NCBI RefSeq assembly: GCF_000235365.1
Contig: NC_016453.1
Location: 1,178,001-1,242,000, forward strand
Reading direction: 5' to 3'
Length of the DNA: 64,000 nucleotides
Origin: Eremothecium cymbalariae DBVPG#7215
Lineage: Eukaryota; Ascomycota; Saccharomycetes; Saccharomycetales; Saccharomycetaceae
Positions within the stretch are counted from its first letter, which is position 1, and each line of letters starts with the position of its first letter. Positions 1-9,940 of the stretch are shown here, piece by piece. The notes beneath the pieces were generated by a model. That model made no database searches, was not told the origin of the DNA, and saw nothing but the letters and a program-made list of their open reading frames with translations. Made by a program: the position numbers and the translations under genes.

Positions 1-309
1 ACTCTTAGGCCCACAAAATTCTTCCTCTTGATGCCTTCCTAACACACCACCACAGCCTCCTCCTAACCCTGAACTACTCCCATCAGTAACACCTCCATCT
101 ACTACCCTCCCACCCCTCTTCCTCTTGCTCCCACCTCCATTGTTCAAGTCCTTCTCTTTAACCTCAATAGCGCCCCCATCCAACACCTCCATCCCACTCC
201 CCCTCAGCTGCTCCTGGTTTTCTCCCTCCTCTAGAACCATAAACATATCTAGTTCTTCAGCTAGTTTGATATCCTCCGCCTTTTTAATACCCATTGCTTC
301 AACTTGCAT
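1..309 (-). CDS. Unrecognised protein, N-terminal part only (cut by window edge)
   Basis: An open frame on the minus strand runs off the left edge. It is open from 336, and the first ATG lies at 309 (a second at 294). The visible ~103 residues begin MQVEAMGIKKAEDIK, then a short acidic stretch, then a Gly/Ser-rich part holding a basic KRKRGG cluster. No domain is recognisable. The frame has no stop for over 330 bases, and the acidic-then-basic make-up looks like a disordered N-terminus of a nuclear protein, but that is inference. It could be a chance open frame because the region is G-rich on this strand. Confidence 0.45.
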   Translation of the reverse strand, partial: MQVEAMGIKKAEDIKLAEELDMFMVLEEGENQEQLRGSGMEVLDGGAIEVKEKDLNNGGGSKRKRGGRVVDGGVTDGSSSGLGGGCGGVLGRHQEEEFCGPKS

Positions 310-1334
310 CCACAACCTGCCCACTTTAAAACAGAGCTATATAAAAGGAGCGATCGATGGCTATTTCTAACTTGCTAAGAGTCTGTTCCTCCTGCTTCTA
401 ATCACCACTCTTATGTGCTAGCTAGATAATAATAGTACTGCCTAACCCTACACCGATGATTGTCGGCAGAAGATTTGGAGTGAAACTACACTTACAGTCC
501 CCAAGGGGATATATATGTCTCGGGTATTAACCCCCTATAAATGACATGATAATTTTTCACCAAAAATTTCATGTGCTCGAACTAATCAGGAAAGAATGAA
601 TATACTTAGAACTAATGTATAGCTTATGAATGCTAGAGTGTACTTGGGTATGTAGCGGTGAGCAGTGGCCCACAATGCCGATGCCGGAAGCTTCAGGCCC
701 ACGGCCTCGTCATGTGTATTTCGGTAGGTTTATGTAGAGGAAGGTGAGGGTTAGTTATGGTTGGATGAATATAGAGGGGGTCAGTGTGGGGGTGTGGATT
801 GGTAATAGATCGGTAAAAGGCGTAGAGTGCAGTAGTATTATATAGTAAGCATATAATATGGTTCGAGGCAAAAGCACATTTCAAGCGGATTGAACTGTAA
901 GAGACTACGGAGTTGTTCAGCAATGTGTGCCTGCAGAGGGGAATGAGGAGTAGGAGAGAAGAGAGAGCAGGATTTGGCGAAGCATGCCCGAATGTAACAT
1001 GAATAGGGCAAGTCTGATATTATATGGGTTTCGATGCTTCTTTTGTCGTAGGTGCAGTATTTGCTTAGCGATGCTTTCAGGAAGAGTATGTGGGCGTGTG
1101 TATATGTGTGGGTGAAAGGGCTTTTTAACAGATCCGTGCGTGGAAAGGTGGATTTACTGCTCGGGGAAACGAAAAGCGAAACGATTGCTGTAGTTGGTTT
1201 GGAGTGGTTAGTAATGTCATGTATGCAGCCCGGTTTCTCTGGTTGAGTTCTGTACTAGCCAAGGACAGGCAACGATTATGTGCAACGGAGAGTAAGGCTT
1301 TTTGTGTGGGTTGTAGGGTTGTTTGGGCTATAGG
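310..1334. other. Intergenic region, no gene recognised
   Basis: About 1 kb lies between the 3' end of DNA2 and the start of the left-edge gene, so it probably holds the promoter of that gene. The open frames in it are short and lack family signatures. Several small inverted repeats are visible at 438-534: CTGCC/GGCAG, TCCCCAAGGGGA at 498-509, and GGG/CCC around TATTAA at 522-533. A TATATAAAAG box lies on the plus strand near 340. No tRNA, snRNA or snoRNA could be recognised. Confidence 0.5.
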
Positions 1335-4300
1335 TCATGAGGAAGTTCTAAGAGGGTATACCCATCCATTACGCTCTACTAAACGGAGAAAGCCGTGTAT
1401 TTCTTTGACATTGCATATGGTCCTTTTGGAGCAAATGAGAATTAGTTTTGATTTCGCTCTCGACATAGCGACGTTTACACGGCGAAGTTCTCGGAGCAGC
1501 AAACCTGCGTTTTGCTTGTCGTTGCTACGGACCATCGATATAATAATGCATTCCTTATCTCGGCCTTGAAACTGGTCAGCAGTCAAAATTTCGAGATGGT
1601 TATTGTTGCTGTGGGGCAACAACTCAGATCTTAGTAAGCGGAGTTGGGACCTGTATAAAGTCATTACTCCAATGTCGAGAGTAGATACTCCAAGCGATAT
1701 TAGTCCTTCAATAATTAACTTGACGAGTCTTGCCTCACCCGGATTTCTTATGTTGTCTTTGTCGGCCATTTCTTGCATGTCGGGTATATCTCCATAGTCC
1801 AAGAGTACGACTTTTCTTTGGGGGTCGAGGACGTCCCTGAGCCAAGGAGGGTTGCTAATGGCAGCGATATCCATTTGGATAGCCAGCGTCTGGTTCGCAA
1901 CGCTATCGTTTCCACATTTGAGTTTACCATTGTATATCAATTCGTTTGATAATGCCATTATATCCGTATTCATGCGATATTGGATGGTCAACTCGGTTAC
2001 ACTGGCTGGGTGTCGTTGGCATAGCGTCTTGAACAACGTTTCTTCTAAACCCTTCTCTTTAGCTATCTCATTCTTAACTAATGGGGGCAATTGGTAATGG
2101 TCTCCTACAAGAATGAACTTTTCGCCAAATCTTATCGGACCTAATGCAATTGGTAGAGATACTTGACTTGCTTCATCAAGGATGACATAGTCAAAATCTT
2201 TATTACGTAAATTCAACATTGGATCATTTATTCCAAGACAGGTCGTTGCAACTACCTGTGGTTCGTTCAAACTGAAAGCAAGCTGATCGTGTGTCTCAGT
2301 TTTGTCAAAATCGGGCACTAGGTGCCTGACTTTAGGGTGTAGTTTGTGAATATGACCCAACCTGATCATCCTAACTTCGGCATCTAAAAGTTTCAGTAGA
2401 ATGTTATCCACCGCTGAATGTGTATAAGATGCTAATAATACAGATTTCCCATTTTTGGTCAAGATTTTAATAAGTTCCGCAACAACCGTTGTTTTACCAG
2501 TTCCTGGCATGCCTAAGATCAACGCGTAATCTTTGCACCTCATTACTTTATCAATGGCTTTTGCCTGATCCCTGTTGAATTTGTTATCATCTAAAACATA
2601 TGAAATCGATGATTTTTTACTGAAACGTGGCGGTTTACCATCAACTAAGAGTCTTCTTGTTTTGGTATCACCTCCTTGCCATCTCTTAAGCCTTACTTCT
2701 TCGCCCTTATCGTCCAAGTAATGAACTGTTGGATCAACTGCTGGTAGAAATAAATTCAACAAATTAAACCTAGCCATGGACAACCCAAAGTGGACATCAT
2801 TTTTGTCAATCCTATAAATTAACGGACGTATCATTGGATTCTTAACTCCTATTAAAGATGGTCCGCTTTGGGTTAAAACACTTTCTATCACCTGTTTTTT
2901 GTATGCATTAAAATCCTTCCCACGAACATTATCCATGTCAAATCTTCTTCGACAAGTAATAGTAATGTATTCTTTCGAAATTTCTTTAACATGACCTGTG
3001 CTTAAACAAAAATGGCCTACTTCATCGCTAATGTAAACCATGTCACCCGGAGCAATCTGACTATTTAACATTGACATCGATATCTCAACCGCATTATCTC
3101 GAACAAGCTTACAATAATACAAACCGCCAACCTGAGAAATTGAATCCAGCACCAAACCATGCAAACATCTTCCATTTGACAATTCTCTACTTTTACCATC
3201 CATTAAGAACATTTCCTTAGTCATACTATTTAAACTAGATTCCTCCAAACATAGTAGTCGATTGAATTTTTTGTAAAACTGTTGGTATAGACTTAGTCCA
3301 TTTTCCAAATGACTGGTCAATTCGTTATACTCACCCTCAGGTAGACTAGACTGTTCTGCACTGCCATCCTCTGAAATTTTGTTTAGAACCATACAGTTCC
3401 TTTTATGATAACAACTATCACAGGTAGAGTGTTGCAATAGTGGTGGCAATTCTATGTTCATTTCCTCAAATTCACTACAGGATTGAATCTCATTTATATT
3501 GTGCTTTAAGTGTTGTGCTAACCGATTTCTCAAAACAAGTAAATGTTTTAACGATTGAAGTAATCTTGGCTGTTTCATAAATTCATTAGTTCTTGAATAA
3601 TACATCAAATGGAATTCTATAGGCACATCATATCGATCATTCAATAACATGGTATATATAGTACCCTGTGCTTCATGTGAAATTAGTTTTGCTTTGCCGG
3701 TTTTGATCTCTAAAGGCGCTATAAGTTTGGTGCCTTCACCAATGTGAGTTTCTACTGTAGCATCAATGTAACCTTTCATACCGTACATAGGTGATAAAAT
3801 ATTCTCTTCAATATCGATAATTTTAGAAAGGCTGAGTTTTTCATGTTCAACTTTACCTGCGACATTAATTCGACACTGATAGTTTGAGACTTGGACATAT
3901 TCCATAACAAATTGTTTCATATTGTCAACATGAAGTTCTCGGATCGTTTCCTTAACAAATTCTTCCGTTTCCTTACATAAAAGAATGGAAAGCCTATGTT
4001 TTGAAATTATTTCATCTAAAGTTGATTCTATAAAAGAATCATCAATTTTAGGGTGCTTCAATTTATATTCTAGTAGCTCCTGTAGTAATTCATGAACAAT
4101 AGAACCTATAGTCATCTGAATACTAGGTACTCCAGGTTCCATAAACTGGAAATTTAGAACGGACTTTCTTAGGCATTCAATAGAACTTCCCATTGATGTA
4201 GCGGATACTAGTAAATCTGGATGAACGATCATTAAATTATCATTATGAAGTTTCGTCACGGGATCTTTATCATCAGAAAGAAGTCTCTTATTTTTACAAT

Positions 4301-5828
4301 TTTTACCTTCAATTATGTGTATAACATCACCAGGTTCAAACGACAATTGAACCCAAGGTGCACGAAGAATGACATTAGATTTAGCGCCTTTATCGTTTAT
4401 GCATGTAAGCACTTTTTGTTTTGGACCGCTTGGTAGATTAAACTCTTTAGTGGAAATAACCACCAACCTGGATAAGCCTTTCCGTCGATAACCACATTTA
4501 GCAAGTCCCATCCATTTAGGTAAATCAGTAATATTTGATTCTGAGGAACCGCTCAAGGTTGAAATATTTTCCTTTTTATTATCTTCTTTAACCTTTACAA
4601 CTGCCTTTGCAACGTTACATATATGTGGTTTCTGTGCCATGTGGTTTTCTTCTAAATAGTCAATTAGCGAATCATCATTCATATCCGATGCTATGGAATC
4701 ACATTTTGGAACTTGTGGTATGGATTGACTATCTTGAGATGATTGGGAAAGATCCCCCTTTTGAATAGGAGGCTGAGAAGATATGGAAATTGGGAGCTCA
4801 GCAGAAGATCTTTGTATTTGAGATGATGTAGGGCTGTGCGAGACTTTTCGTTTGCTAAATTTCTGAGTTAGGATATCTATCAAAGAATCATCATCATTAT
4901 CAGAGCTCTCAATATCAACTACATCAAAGGAATATCTAATAGGACTCCTAGTTTGAGACTTCGCTGCTGGTAAGGTCTGAGAAAATGATGTTCGAAGCGT
5001 TCGTTGTTTATTTTTAGATTTGTTTGTAAGTACCTCCGATTTAATGGGTGAACTAGGGATTTGTGTAGGCTTTAATCCGAAATCACCAACTATATCATTT
5101 ATAATGTCGTCAATGTCTCGCATTTTCTCCTTAGACTCTGAAAAAGGTGTTGGAGTTAAACCTCTAGTAGCACTTCTCATCGAATCTCGTTTTAAGGAGT
5201 TTGGTGGTAGCAAGCTATCGTTAGACTGAACATTTGGGAAAGTTAAAAGTGTCTTAAATTTATTCGGCACCATTGGGGTTGAAGAATCGTTATGAATACT
5301 GAAATCATCCTCTGAATCACTGCTATACTCATGGATCAATATTGGTGAACCATTTGCTGACATAGGAACCTGCTTGTCACCAACATCTTTTGATACAGTT
5401 TCTTTAACAGGTGAAAACATCCAGATAACCTCTTCTGAAGGTCCATCACCACTGTACCCAAATTCATCATTATTACTATCTTGTTCTGTGCATACAGAAA
5501 CTTTAGACTGCTTTGCATTATGTTCATTTTTTGATGCACTTATAGGGAACCTTTTTCTATCTTCCTTGTCATTGCTGGAGTTTCGAACTTGAGAAATTGA
5601 AATAGTTCGTAATGTAGAATCCTTCACATTAGATAATACATTTACATCAGATACAGTTAGCTTATTGATTGGAGCAAACTTATAACTTGATTTTTTATTC
5701 TGTTTCTTTGGCGGGGGATTTAATCTTCCTGCGTGATTGTTATGCAATGGTGATGAATTGCAAGTAGATCTACACTTCTGAGGGGAAACAGAAATGGACG
5801 CGATCCTTTTATTCCCTTTCATTGACAT
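1335..5828 (-). CDS. DNA2: DNA replication ATP-dependent helicase/nuclease Dna2
   Basis: Dna2 cuts and unwinds long 5' flaps during Okazaki fragment maturation and resects double-strand breaks. The protein has 1497 residues, close to the S.c. length. The first ~450 residues are low-complexity and Ser-rich, as in the family. The nuclease domain carries the EIKTGKAK motif near residue 705. Cysteines near 552 and in CDSCYHKRNC near 801-810 match the four iron-sulphur ligands that frame the nuclease. The superfamily 1 helicase follows: Walker A GMPGTGKTT near 1105, DEAS (motif II) near 1216, QYRMN, and TADQFQGRD near the C-terminus. The start ATG at 5828 is the first in frame; MSMKGNK leaves two candidate Met. 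Confidence 0.97.
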   Translation of the reverse strand: MSMKGNKRIASISVSPQKCRSTCNSSPLHNNHAGRLNPPPKKQNKKSSYKFAPINKLTVSDVNVLSNVKDSTLRTISISQVRNSSNDKEDRKRFPISASKNEHNAKQSKVSVCTEQDSNNDEFGYSGDGPSEEVIWMFSPVKETVSKDVGDKQVPMSANGSPILIHEYSSDSEDDFSIHNDSSTPMVPNKFKTLLTFPNVQSNDSLLPPNSLKRDSMRSATRGLTPTPFSESKEKMRDIDDIINDIVGDFGLKPTQIPSSPIKSEVLTNKSKNKQRTLRTSFSQTLPAAKSQTRSPIRYSFDVVDIESSDNDDDSLIDILTQKFSKRKVSHSPTSSQIQRSSAELPISISSQPPIQKGDLSQSSQDSQSIPQVPKCDSIASDMNDDSLIDYLEENHMAQKPHICNVAKAVVKVKEDNKKENISTLSGSSESNITDLPKWMGLAKCGYRRKGLSRLVVISTKEFNLPSGPKQKVLTCINDKGAKSNVILRAPWVQLSFEPGDVIHIIEGKNCKNKRLLSDDKDPVTKLHNDNLMIVHPDLLVSATSMGSSIECLRKSVLNFQFMEPGVPSIQMTIGSIVHELLQELLEYKLKHPKIDDSFIESTLDEIISKHRLSILLCKETEEFVKETIRELHVDNMKQFVMEYVQVSNYQCRINVAGKVEHEKLSLSKIIDIEENILSPMYGMKGYIDATVETHIGEGTKLIAPLEIKTGKAKLISHEAQGTIYTMLLNDRYDVPIEFHLMYYSRTNEFMKQPRLLQSLKHLLVLRNRLAQHLKHNINEIQSCSEFEEMNIELPPLLQHSTCDSCYHKRNCMVLNKISEDGSAEQSSLPEGEYNELTSHLENGLSLYQQFYKKFNRLLCLEESSLNSMTKEMFLMDGKSRELSNGRCLHGLVLDSISQVGGLYYCKLVRDNAVEISMSMLNSQIAPGDMVYISDEVGHFCLSTGHVKEISKEYITITCRRRFDMDNVRGKDFNAYKKQVIESVLTQSGPSLIGVKNPMIRPLIYRIDKNDVHFGLSMARFNLLNLFLPAVDPTVHYLDDKGEEVRLKRWQGGDTKTRRLLVDGKPPRFSKKSSISYVLDDNKFNRDQAKAIDKVMRCKDYALILGMPGTGKTTVVAELIKILTKNGKSVLLASYTHSAVDNILLKLLDAEVRMIRLGHIHKLHPKVRHLVPDFDKTETHDQLAFSLNEPQVVATTCLGINDPMLNLRNKDFDYVILDEASQVSLPIALGPIRFGEKFILVGDHYQLPPLVKNEIAKEKGLEETLFKTLCQRHPASVTELTIQYRMNTDIMALSNELIYNGKLKCGNDSVANQTLAIQMDIAAISNPPWLRDVLDPQRKVVLLDYGDIPDMQEMADKDNIRNPGEARLVKLIIEGLISLGVSTLDIGVMTLYRSQLRLLRSELLPHSNNNHLEILTADQFQGRDKECIIISMVRSNDKQNAGLLLRELRRVNVAMSRAKSKLILICSKRTICNVKEIHGFLRLVERNGWVYPLRTSS

Positions 5829-6264
5829 TTCGACCCTACTTAATCATCCAAATTGTGATACTTCAGAACTAAAACTTGCCTCAACTCCAATTGGATATAG
5901 TGAAATCTGCCTGTAGTTGTAATCTTTAATTTGTATATGGTTAATGTATAACCAGATTTGCCTGTGGACGACCTTAAACATCAACAAACTTCAATATCAT
6001 TTCCAACGTCGAATGCATTACCCGGACTTGAACTATATAGAGATTTATCAGTAACCGACCCTTCTTCACGAATTATATACCGTTAATGGAGGCCAGACAG
6101 GTGTAAATGCCGAGTGTTTTATGTATAATGTTTAAATTAATCAATTAATTGTTCCCTGCAGTGCATAAATATATAATTACAAATTATTGGCCCCCCAAAA
6201 GAAGCACAAATAGTCCCTATTGTCTATAATAAATGATAATGATAAATCAATCAAAACTCATAAT
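5829..6264. promoter_or_regulatory. DNA2 upstream region with a Reb1-type site
   Basis: This 436-base stretch separates the DNA2 start from the DFG16 stop, so it holds the DNA2 promoter and the DFG16 3' end. TTACCCGG at 6018-6025 matches the binding site of the general regulatory factor Reb1, about 190 bases upstream of the DNA2 ATG. The part next to DFG16 is AT-rich. No gene is seen. Confidence 0.5.
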
Positions 6265-7767
6265 CTACGATTGTCGACCAAATATTGTGTTCCTTAATAA
6301 TTCTGTTTCGTTACTATCACATCCAGATCTAGCGTTTAAACTCTGAAGTTCTAATATTTCTTCTTCTGCGTTTTCAGTGTTACTCTTGGTGTTTGTAGTC
6401 TTCGAAGTTTTCGACCTCGTTACCCAGTCTCGAAACCTTTTGAATAAAGACATGTGGAATATGTTTGATTCAGAGCCAGAAGCATTATTATCAGTTAAAC
6501 TGTTTGCTCCAAAATTTCGTTGCTGTTCTTCAGTGCCAGAGTTTCGCTTATTATCTTCTATTTTCACATGTGGATCAACAAAGAACCTGTCATGGTTGGT
6601 AATCTTCCTGCCAAGAACAGTCATTTTGCTCACAACCCGTTCCCGTTTTTCAAGAATGCCTATCAGTCCCCAAACATTTACTGTTATCATTACTCTCAGG
6701 AATGTTACAACTGTGAACAACCAGTAAAGGGCACTATGAAACACAATTGAATTGATCATGAAGGTAACAATTAATGTTAGAAATATTAGGAAGTTGTACA
6801 CAAGTGCGGGTATCGTTTGCTTGTAATCCTCTAATATATGCTTCATACTAACCAGAAATGATGCCTTCCCGTCTGAATCATAATTTTGCCGATGGTATGT
6901 GAGCGTATGACCAAAATCATGACATAAGTAGTAGCAGATGGAAAATAAGAATAGAATGCATATAAGAGCTTCCAGAAAAACAAATGGGACATAAAGCCCC
7001 ATACGTTTCCGAGAATAGGTCTGGCTTATTGGATTATATTCAGGATCGTTGTAGAATAGATTAAACGCCCACACAAAGGTATGAAGAATAAATAAGGGGA
7101 AACCAATCCATTTAAGTCGCTTGTTATTGTTGTCAAGCCAATGAGGTATCCATCGACTACTAGACTGTTTATAATTATGGAACATGTAGTATACTATCTG
7201 AAGCCACGTTAGATTTGCAAATATAGAGCATACAATCCTACAATATTTGAGCAACAACGACCTGGATATCATGCAAAGTAGCTCATGCGAATTCTGATAA
7301 TTCCCGTTGTACTGCTTCTCAAAAACAGTTGTTGTAACCTTCCGTAGAAAAATTGTCTGCCAAAGAGCAAAGAACAGCACATAAAGAAACACCAGCCTCT
7401 TCCTAGAATTGTGATTATTCACAGGCAGCAATAATAGAACCAGAAGTAACATCCAGGACCCAACACATACAGATGACAATACACAAGCAACCATCAATGA
7501 ACTATCTCTAAAGCTATCCTTTTCAAAAGTATATCTTACCGCATCAACCAAATGTTCACCTAACAGATCCATCAACCTAGCATACGAAGTGGTATCCCCA
7601 CATTTTATAAACCATGATGGTTTATTGCCAACGTAGGATGAAACCGTATTTTCAGAGTGCACAGTAATATTTCCCGCAGTTAACATACGAACACTGCAGT
7701 TAAAGCCTGCAGCTAGCTGGATAATCACAGTTTCTATCCTAGGGTAATCGGGATAGATACTACCCAT
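6265..7767 (-). CDS. DFG16: PalH/Rim21-family pH-sensing membrane protein, Dfg16 type
   Basis: A 500-residue membrane protein. The N-terminal ~100 residues look extracellular, with N-glycosylation sequons (NCS, NIT), followed by about seven hydrophobic segments between residues ~105 and ~370 and a hydrophilic cytosolic tail of ~130 residues. This layout is typical of PalH/Rim21/Dfg16 proteins, plasma-membrane sensors that activate Rim101 processing in response to alkaline pH or lipid asymmetry. Rim21 is the paralogous alternative. The Dfg16 call rests on context: in S.c. DFG16 (YOR030W) sits close to CIN5 and STI1 and opposite in direction to CIN5, as here. RIM13, the protease of this pathway, is at the other end of the window. 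Confidence 0.75.
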   Translation of the reverse strand: MGSIYPDYPRIETVIIQLAAGFNCSVRMLTAGNITVHSENTVSSYVGNKPSWFIKCGDTTSYARLMDLLGEHLVDAVRYTFEKDSFRDSSLMVACVLSSVCVGSWMLLLVLLLLPVNNHNSRKRLVFLYVLFFALWQTIFLRKVTTTVFEKQYNGNYQNSHELLCMISRSLLLKYCRIVCSIFANLTWLQIVYYMFHNYKQSSSRWIPHWLDNNNKRLKWIGFPLFILHTFVWAFNLFYNDPEYNPISQTYSRKRMGLYVPFVFLEALICILFLFSICYYLCHDFGHTLTYHRQNYDSDGKASFLVSMKHILEDYKQTIPALVYNFLIFLTLIVTFMINSIVFHSALYWLFTVVTFLRVMITVNVWGLIGILEKRERVVSKMTVLGRKITNHDRFFVDPHVKIEDNKRNSGTEEQQRNFGANSLTDNNASGSESNIFHMSLFKRFRDWVTRSKTSKTTNTKSNTENAEEEILELQSLNARSGCDSNETELLRNTIFGRQS

Positions 7768-7996
7768 AACTAAAACTTTCTATACCGCCTTACCTCTTGT
7801 ATGTCCATTACAATCTTCTCGTAGCTAGAATGAGTAATCATCTACGCTTTCGCTTAACTTCGGACAAAATTAGAAACTTCAGCCTCTGTGTTATATTTTA
7901 ACTTACAATGTTTATTTGTAATAAAATACTATTTAAGAGCGATAAAAGTTCTGACTGGTATCAGAGTGTTTTTTCATTTGGTTTAACAGGGAAAAG

Positions 7997-9298
7997 ATGG
8001 GTAGTACTGAGCAAATCAGCATGAATAGCGGAGAAGACATTAACAAATTGCTTCAATCTTATGGCTATAAGGAATCTTTCAAGACATGGAAAAGTTCTGC
8101 CCGTTTGCATGAAGCTGAAGATAATGTTTTACGCATGCTTTCCTTTTATCCAGATGGTGACTCTGAGAGAACATGTGAAGTGCTACATGTAGATATAGGA
8201 GGTGGTGATTATATGCATGAGTTTTGTATTGAAAATAAGCTACCTATGACTAGGGATACTTGTAAGGATATTGTGCTCGTTCACGGTTATGGTACGGCAT
8301 TAGGTGTGTTTATCAGGAATTTTGATGAGTTAAGTCAGATCCCAGGGGTTAGGTTGCATGCGATTGATATGCTAGGTTATGGTTTGTCTTCAAGACCGAG
8401 ATTCCCAAGGTCGGGTTTTTGGGACTATTACGTAAAGGGGAAGGTCGTTACTAAGGAACAAGTGGAAGAGGCCCTTGCGTTCTTCGTTGATTCGCTCGAG
8501 GCTTGGCGTGAGAAACGGAACGTAGACAGCTTTGTTTTGGTAGGACACTCGTTAGGGGGCTATTTAAGTAGCTTCTACGCTCTTCGGCATCCAGAAAGGA
8601 TAGACAAGTTGGTTCTAGTTAGCCCCGTCGGCGTCGAAACTTCGATTTATGACTTAACGGCAGAACATACACCTGAACATCAGCATGCTGGCCAACTAGG
8701 ACCGGAAGTAGCGTCTGAATTCAAGGAAGATGCTACTGAACATACTACTGATCTATCAATAGACTCTAACAGCCCACAATCGAGTTCGTTACACATTCCT
8801 AACGAAAAAGGGTTTGTGGAGCATGTTCCAAATATACCTTGGCTTGTTAAAATGCTTTGGAACACGAATGTATCTCCATTCTCACTGCTAAGACTTTTGG
8901 GACCCCTTGGTCCTAAAATTTGTGCAAATTGGTCCTTCCGTCGGTTCGGTGCTTGTAAAGACACTAATGAATTGATGAACTTTCACCAGTATGCCTACAA
9001 TAACTTCAAAGCAAAAGGTAGTGGAGAATATGCCATGATGAAAATTTTAGCTCCCGGTGCCTTAGCCAGAGTTCCTTTGCTAAGTCAGCTTCCTGGAGCA
9101 TTGAAGTGCGACTCTCTATGGATGTATGGCAGCAACGATTGGATGAGTAAAGAGGCAGGGTGTATCATTGTCGAAGAGCTGCAGGAAAAGTCTGACTACA
9201 GAGCCGAATACAAGATCGTGAATAATGCTGGCCATCACTTGTATCTAGATAACCCTGAAGAGTTTAACCGAGAGTTAAAGTTGTTTTTGAATGTGTAA
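7997..9298 (+). CDS. Alpha/beta hydrolase of the ICT1/ECM18/CLD1 (CGI-58-like) family
   Basis: A 433-residue alpha/beta hydrolase. It shows the oxyanion loop VHGYG near residue 95, the nucleophile elbow GHSLGG with Ser185, and the C-terminal HHLYLD motif (His413, Asp418), which fits the HX4D acyltransferase signature of Ict1/CGI-58 proteins. S.c. relatives are Cld1, a mitochondrial cardiolipin deacylase, and Ict1/Ecm18, linked to lysophosphatidic acid acylation. No mitochondrial presequence is obvious (MGSTEQISMN), which leans toward Ict1, but the sequence alone does not choose between them. Residues ~220-265 are a hydrophilic insert. It runs divergently from DFG16. Confidence 0.85.
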   Translation: MGSTEQISMNSGEDINKLLQSYGYKESFKTWKSSARLHEAEDNVLRMLSFYPDGDSERTCEVLHVDIGGGDYMHEFCIENKLPMTRDTCKDIVLVHGYGTALGVFIRNFDELSQIPGVRLHAIDMLGYGLSSRPRFPRSGFWDYYVKGKVVTKEQVEEALAFFVDSLEAWREKRNVDSFVLVGHSLGGYLSSFYALRHPERIDKLVLVSPVGVETSIYDLTAEHTPEHQHAGQLGPEVASEFKEDATEHTTDLSIDSNSPQSSSLHIPNEKGFVEHVPNIPWLVKMLWNTNVSPFSLLRLLGPLGPKICANWSFRRFGACKDTNELMNFHQYAYNNFKAKGSGEYAMMKILAPGALARVPLLSQLPGALKCDSLWMYGSNDWMSKEAGCIIVEELQEKSDYRAEYKIVNNAGHHLYLDNPEEFNRELKLFLNV

Positions 9299-9940
9299 TA
9301 ATAATATACGATATTCTAGTCTGGGGCCCTCATTCAATCATCAACTTGTATAATTTAGCAAGTTCTATGTGTTTATGTAGTAAAAAATAATGATTTTGAA
9401 CATGGCCCCTAATTGCTTTCGATACAACCACCAGACCTACGTTTCAGTTTTCATGTCTGCTATGTATCTATATATGTATATATATATAAACATAACCTGA
9501 CTGACCGCTTCTGAGCTTGAGCAAGCTGACGAATGTGGAGTATTGCATGCCGATCCGCATATAATATATTTATGCATATATGTCAGTAGCGCCGTATTGT
9601 GTTTGTAAATTGCTCTGATTACATGAGCCATCGAAAAAGAGTGACATCCCGCAAGTAACAGTTAACTCGAGAACGTCAGTGATCGAGAGCACAGTACGGC
9701 AGTCACAAAATAATCTCAAAAATAGGAGTTATAAAATATTCAGTAAATCAATAAAAGGAATCTTTCTTGAAAACCTGAATCATTCTCATTGGGCGAAGTA
9801 GTGCAAGGGCATCAAGTTATATTATTGCTTTACTGATAGGAACCAAGAAATTATTTAAATACATACGGTTTATTTGACCAAAAATTCCAAGAGGCTTAGG
9901 TTTATCTAACGAACATACACACAGACCATCAACTTATCAA
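9299..9940. other. Intergenic region upstream of EXG2
   Basis: These 642 AT-rich bases hold the 3' end of the hydrolase gene and the EXG2 promoter. TATA-like stretches lie at 9470-9490 and around 9850. Open frames inside are short and lack any family signature. No RNA gene is recognised. Confidence 0.5.

Noticed and set aside
855..870. GGTTCGAGGC, a match to the tRNA B box
   Set aside because: Flanking bases cannot form a T-arm or acceptor stem, and no A box lies at the proper distance.
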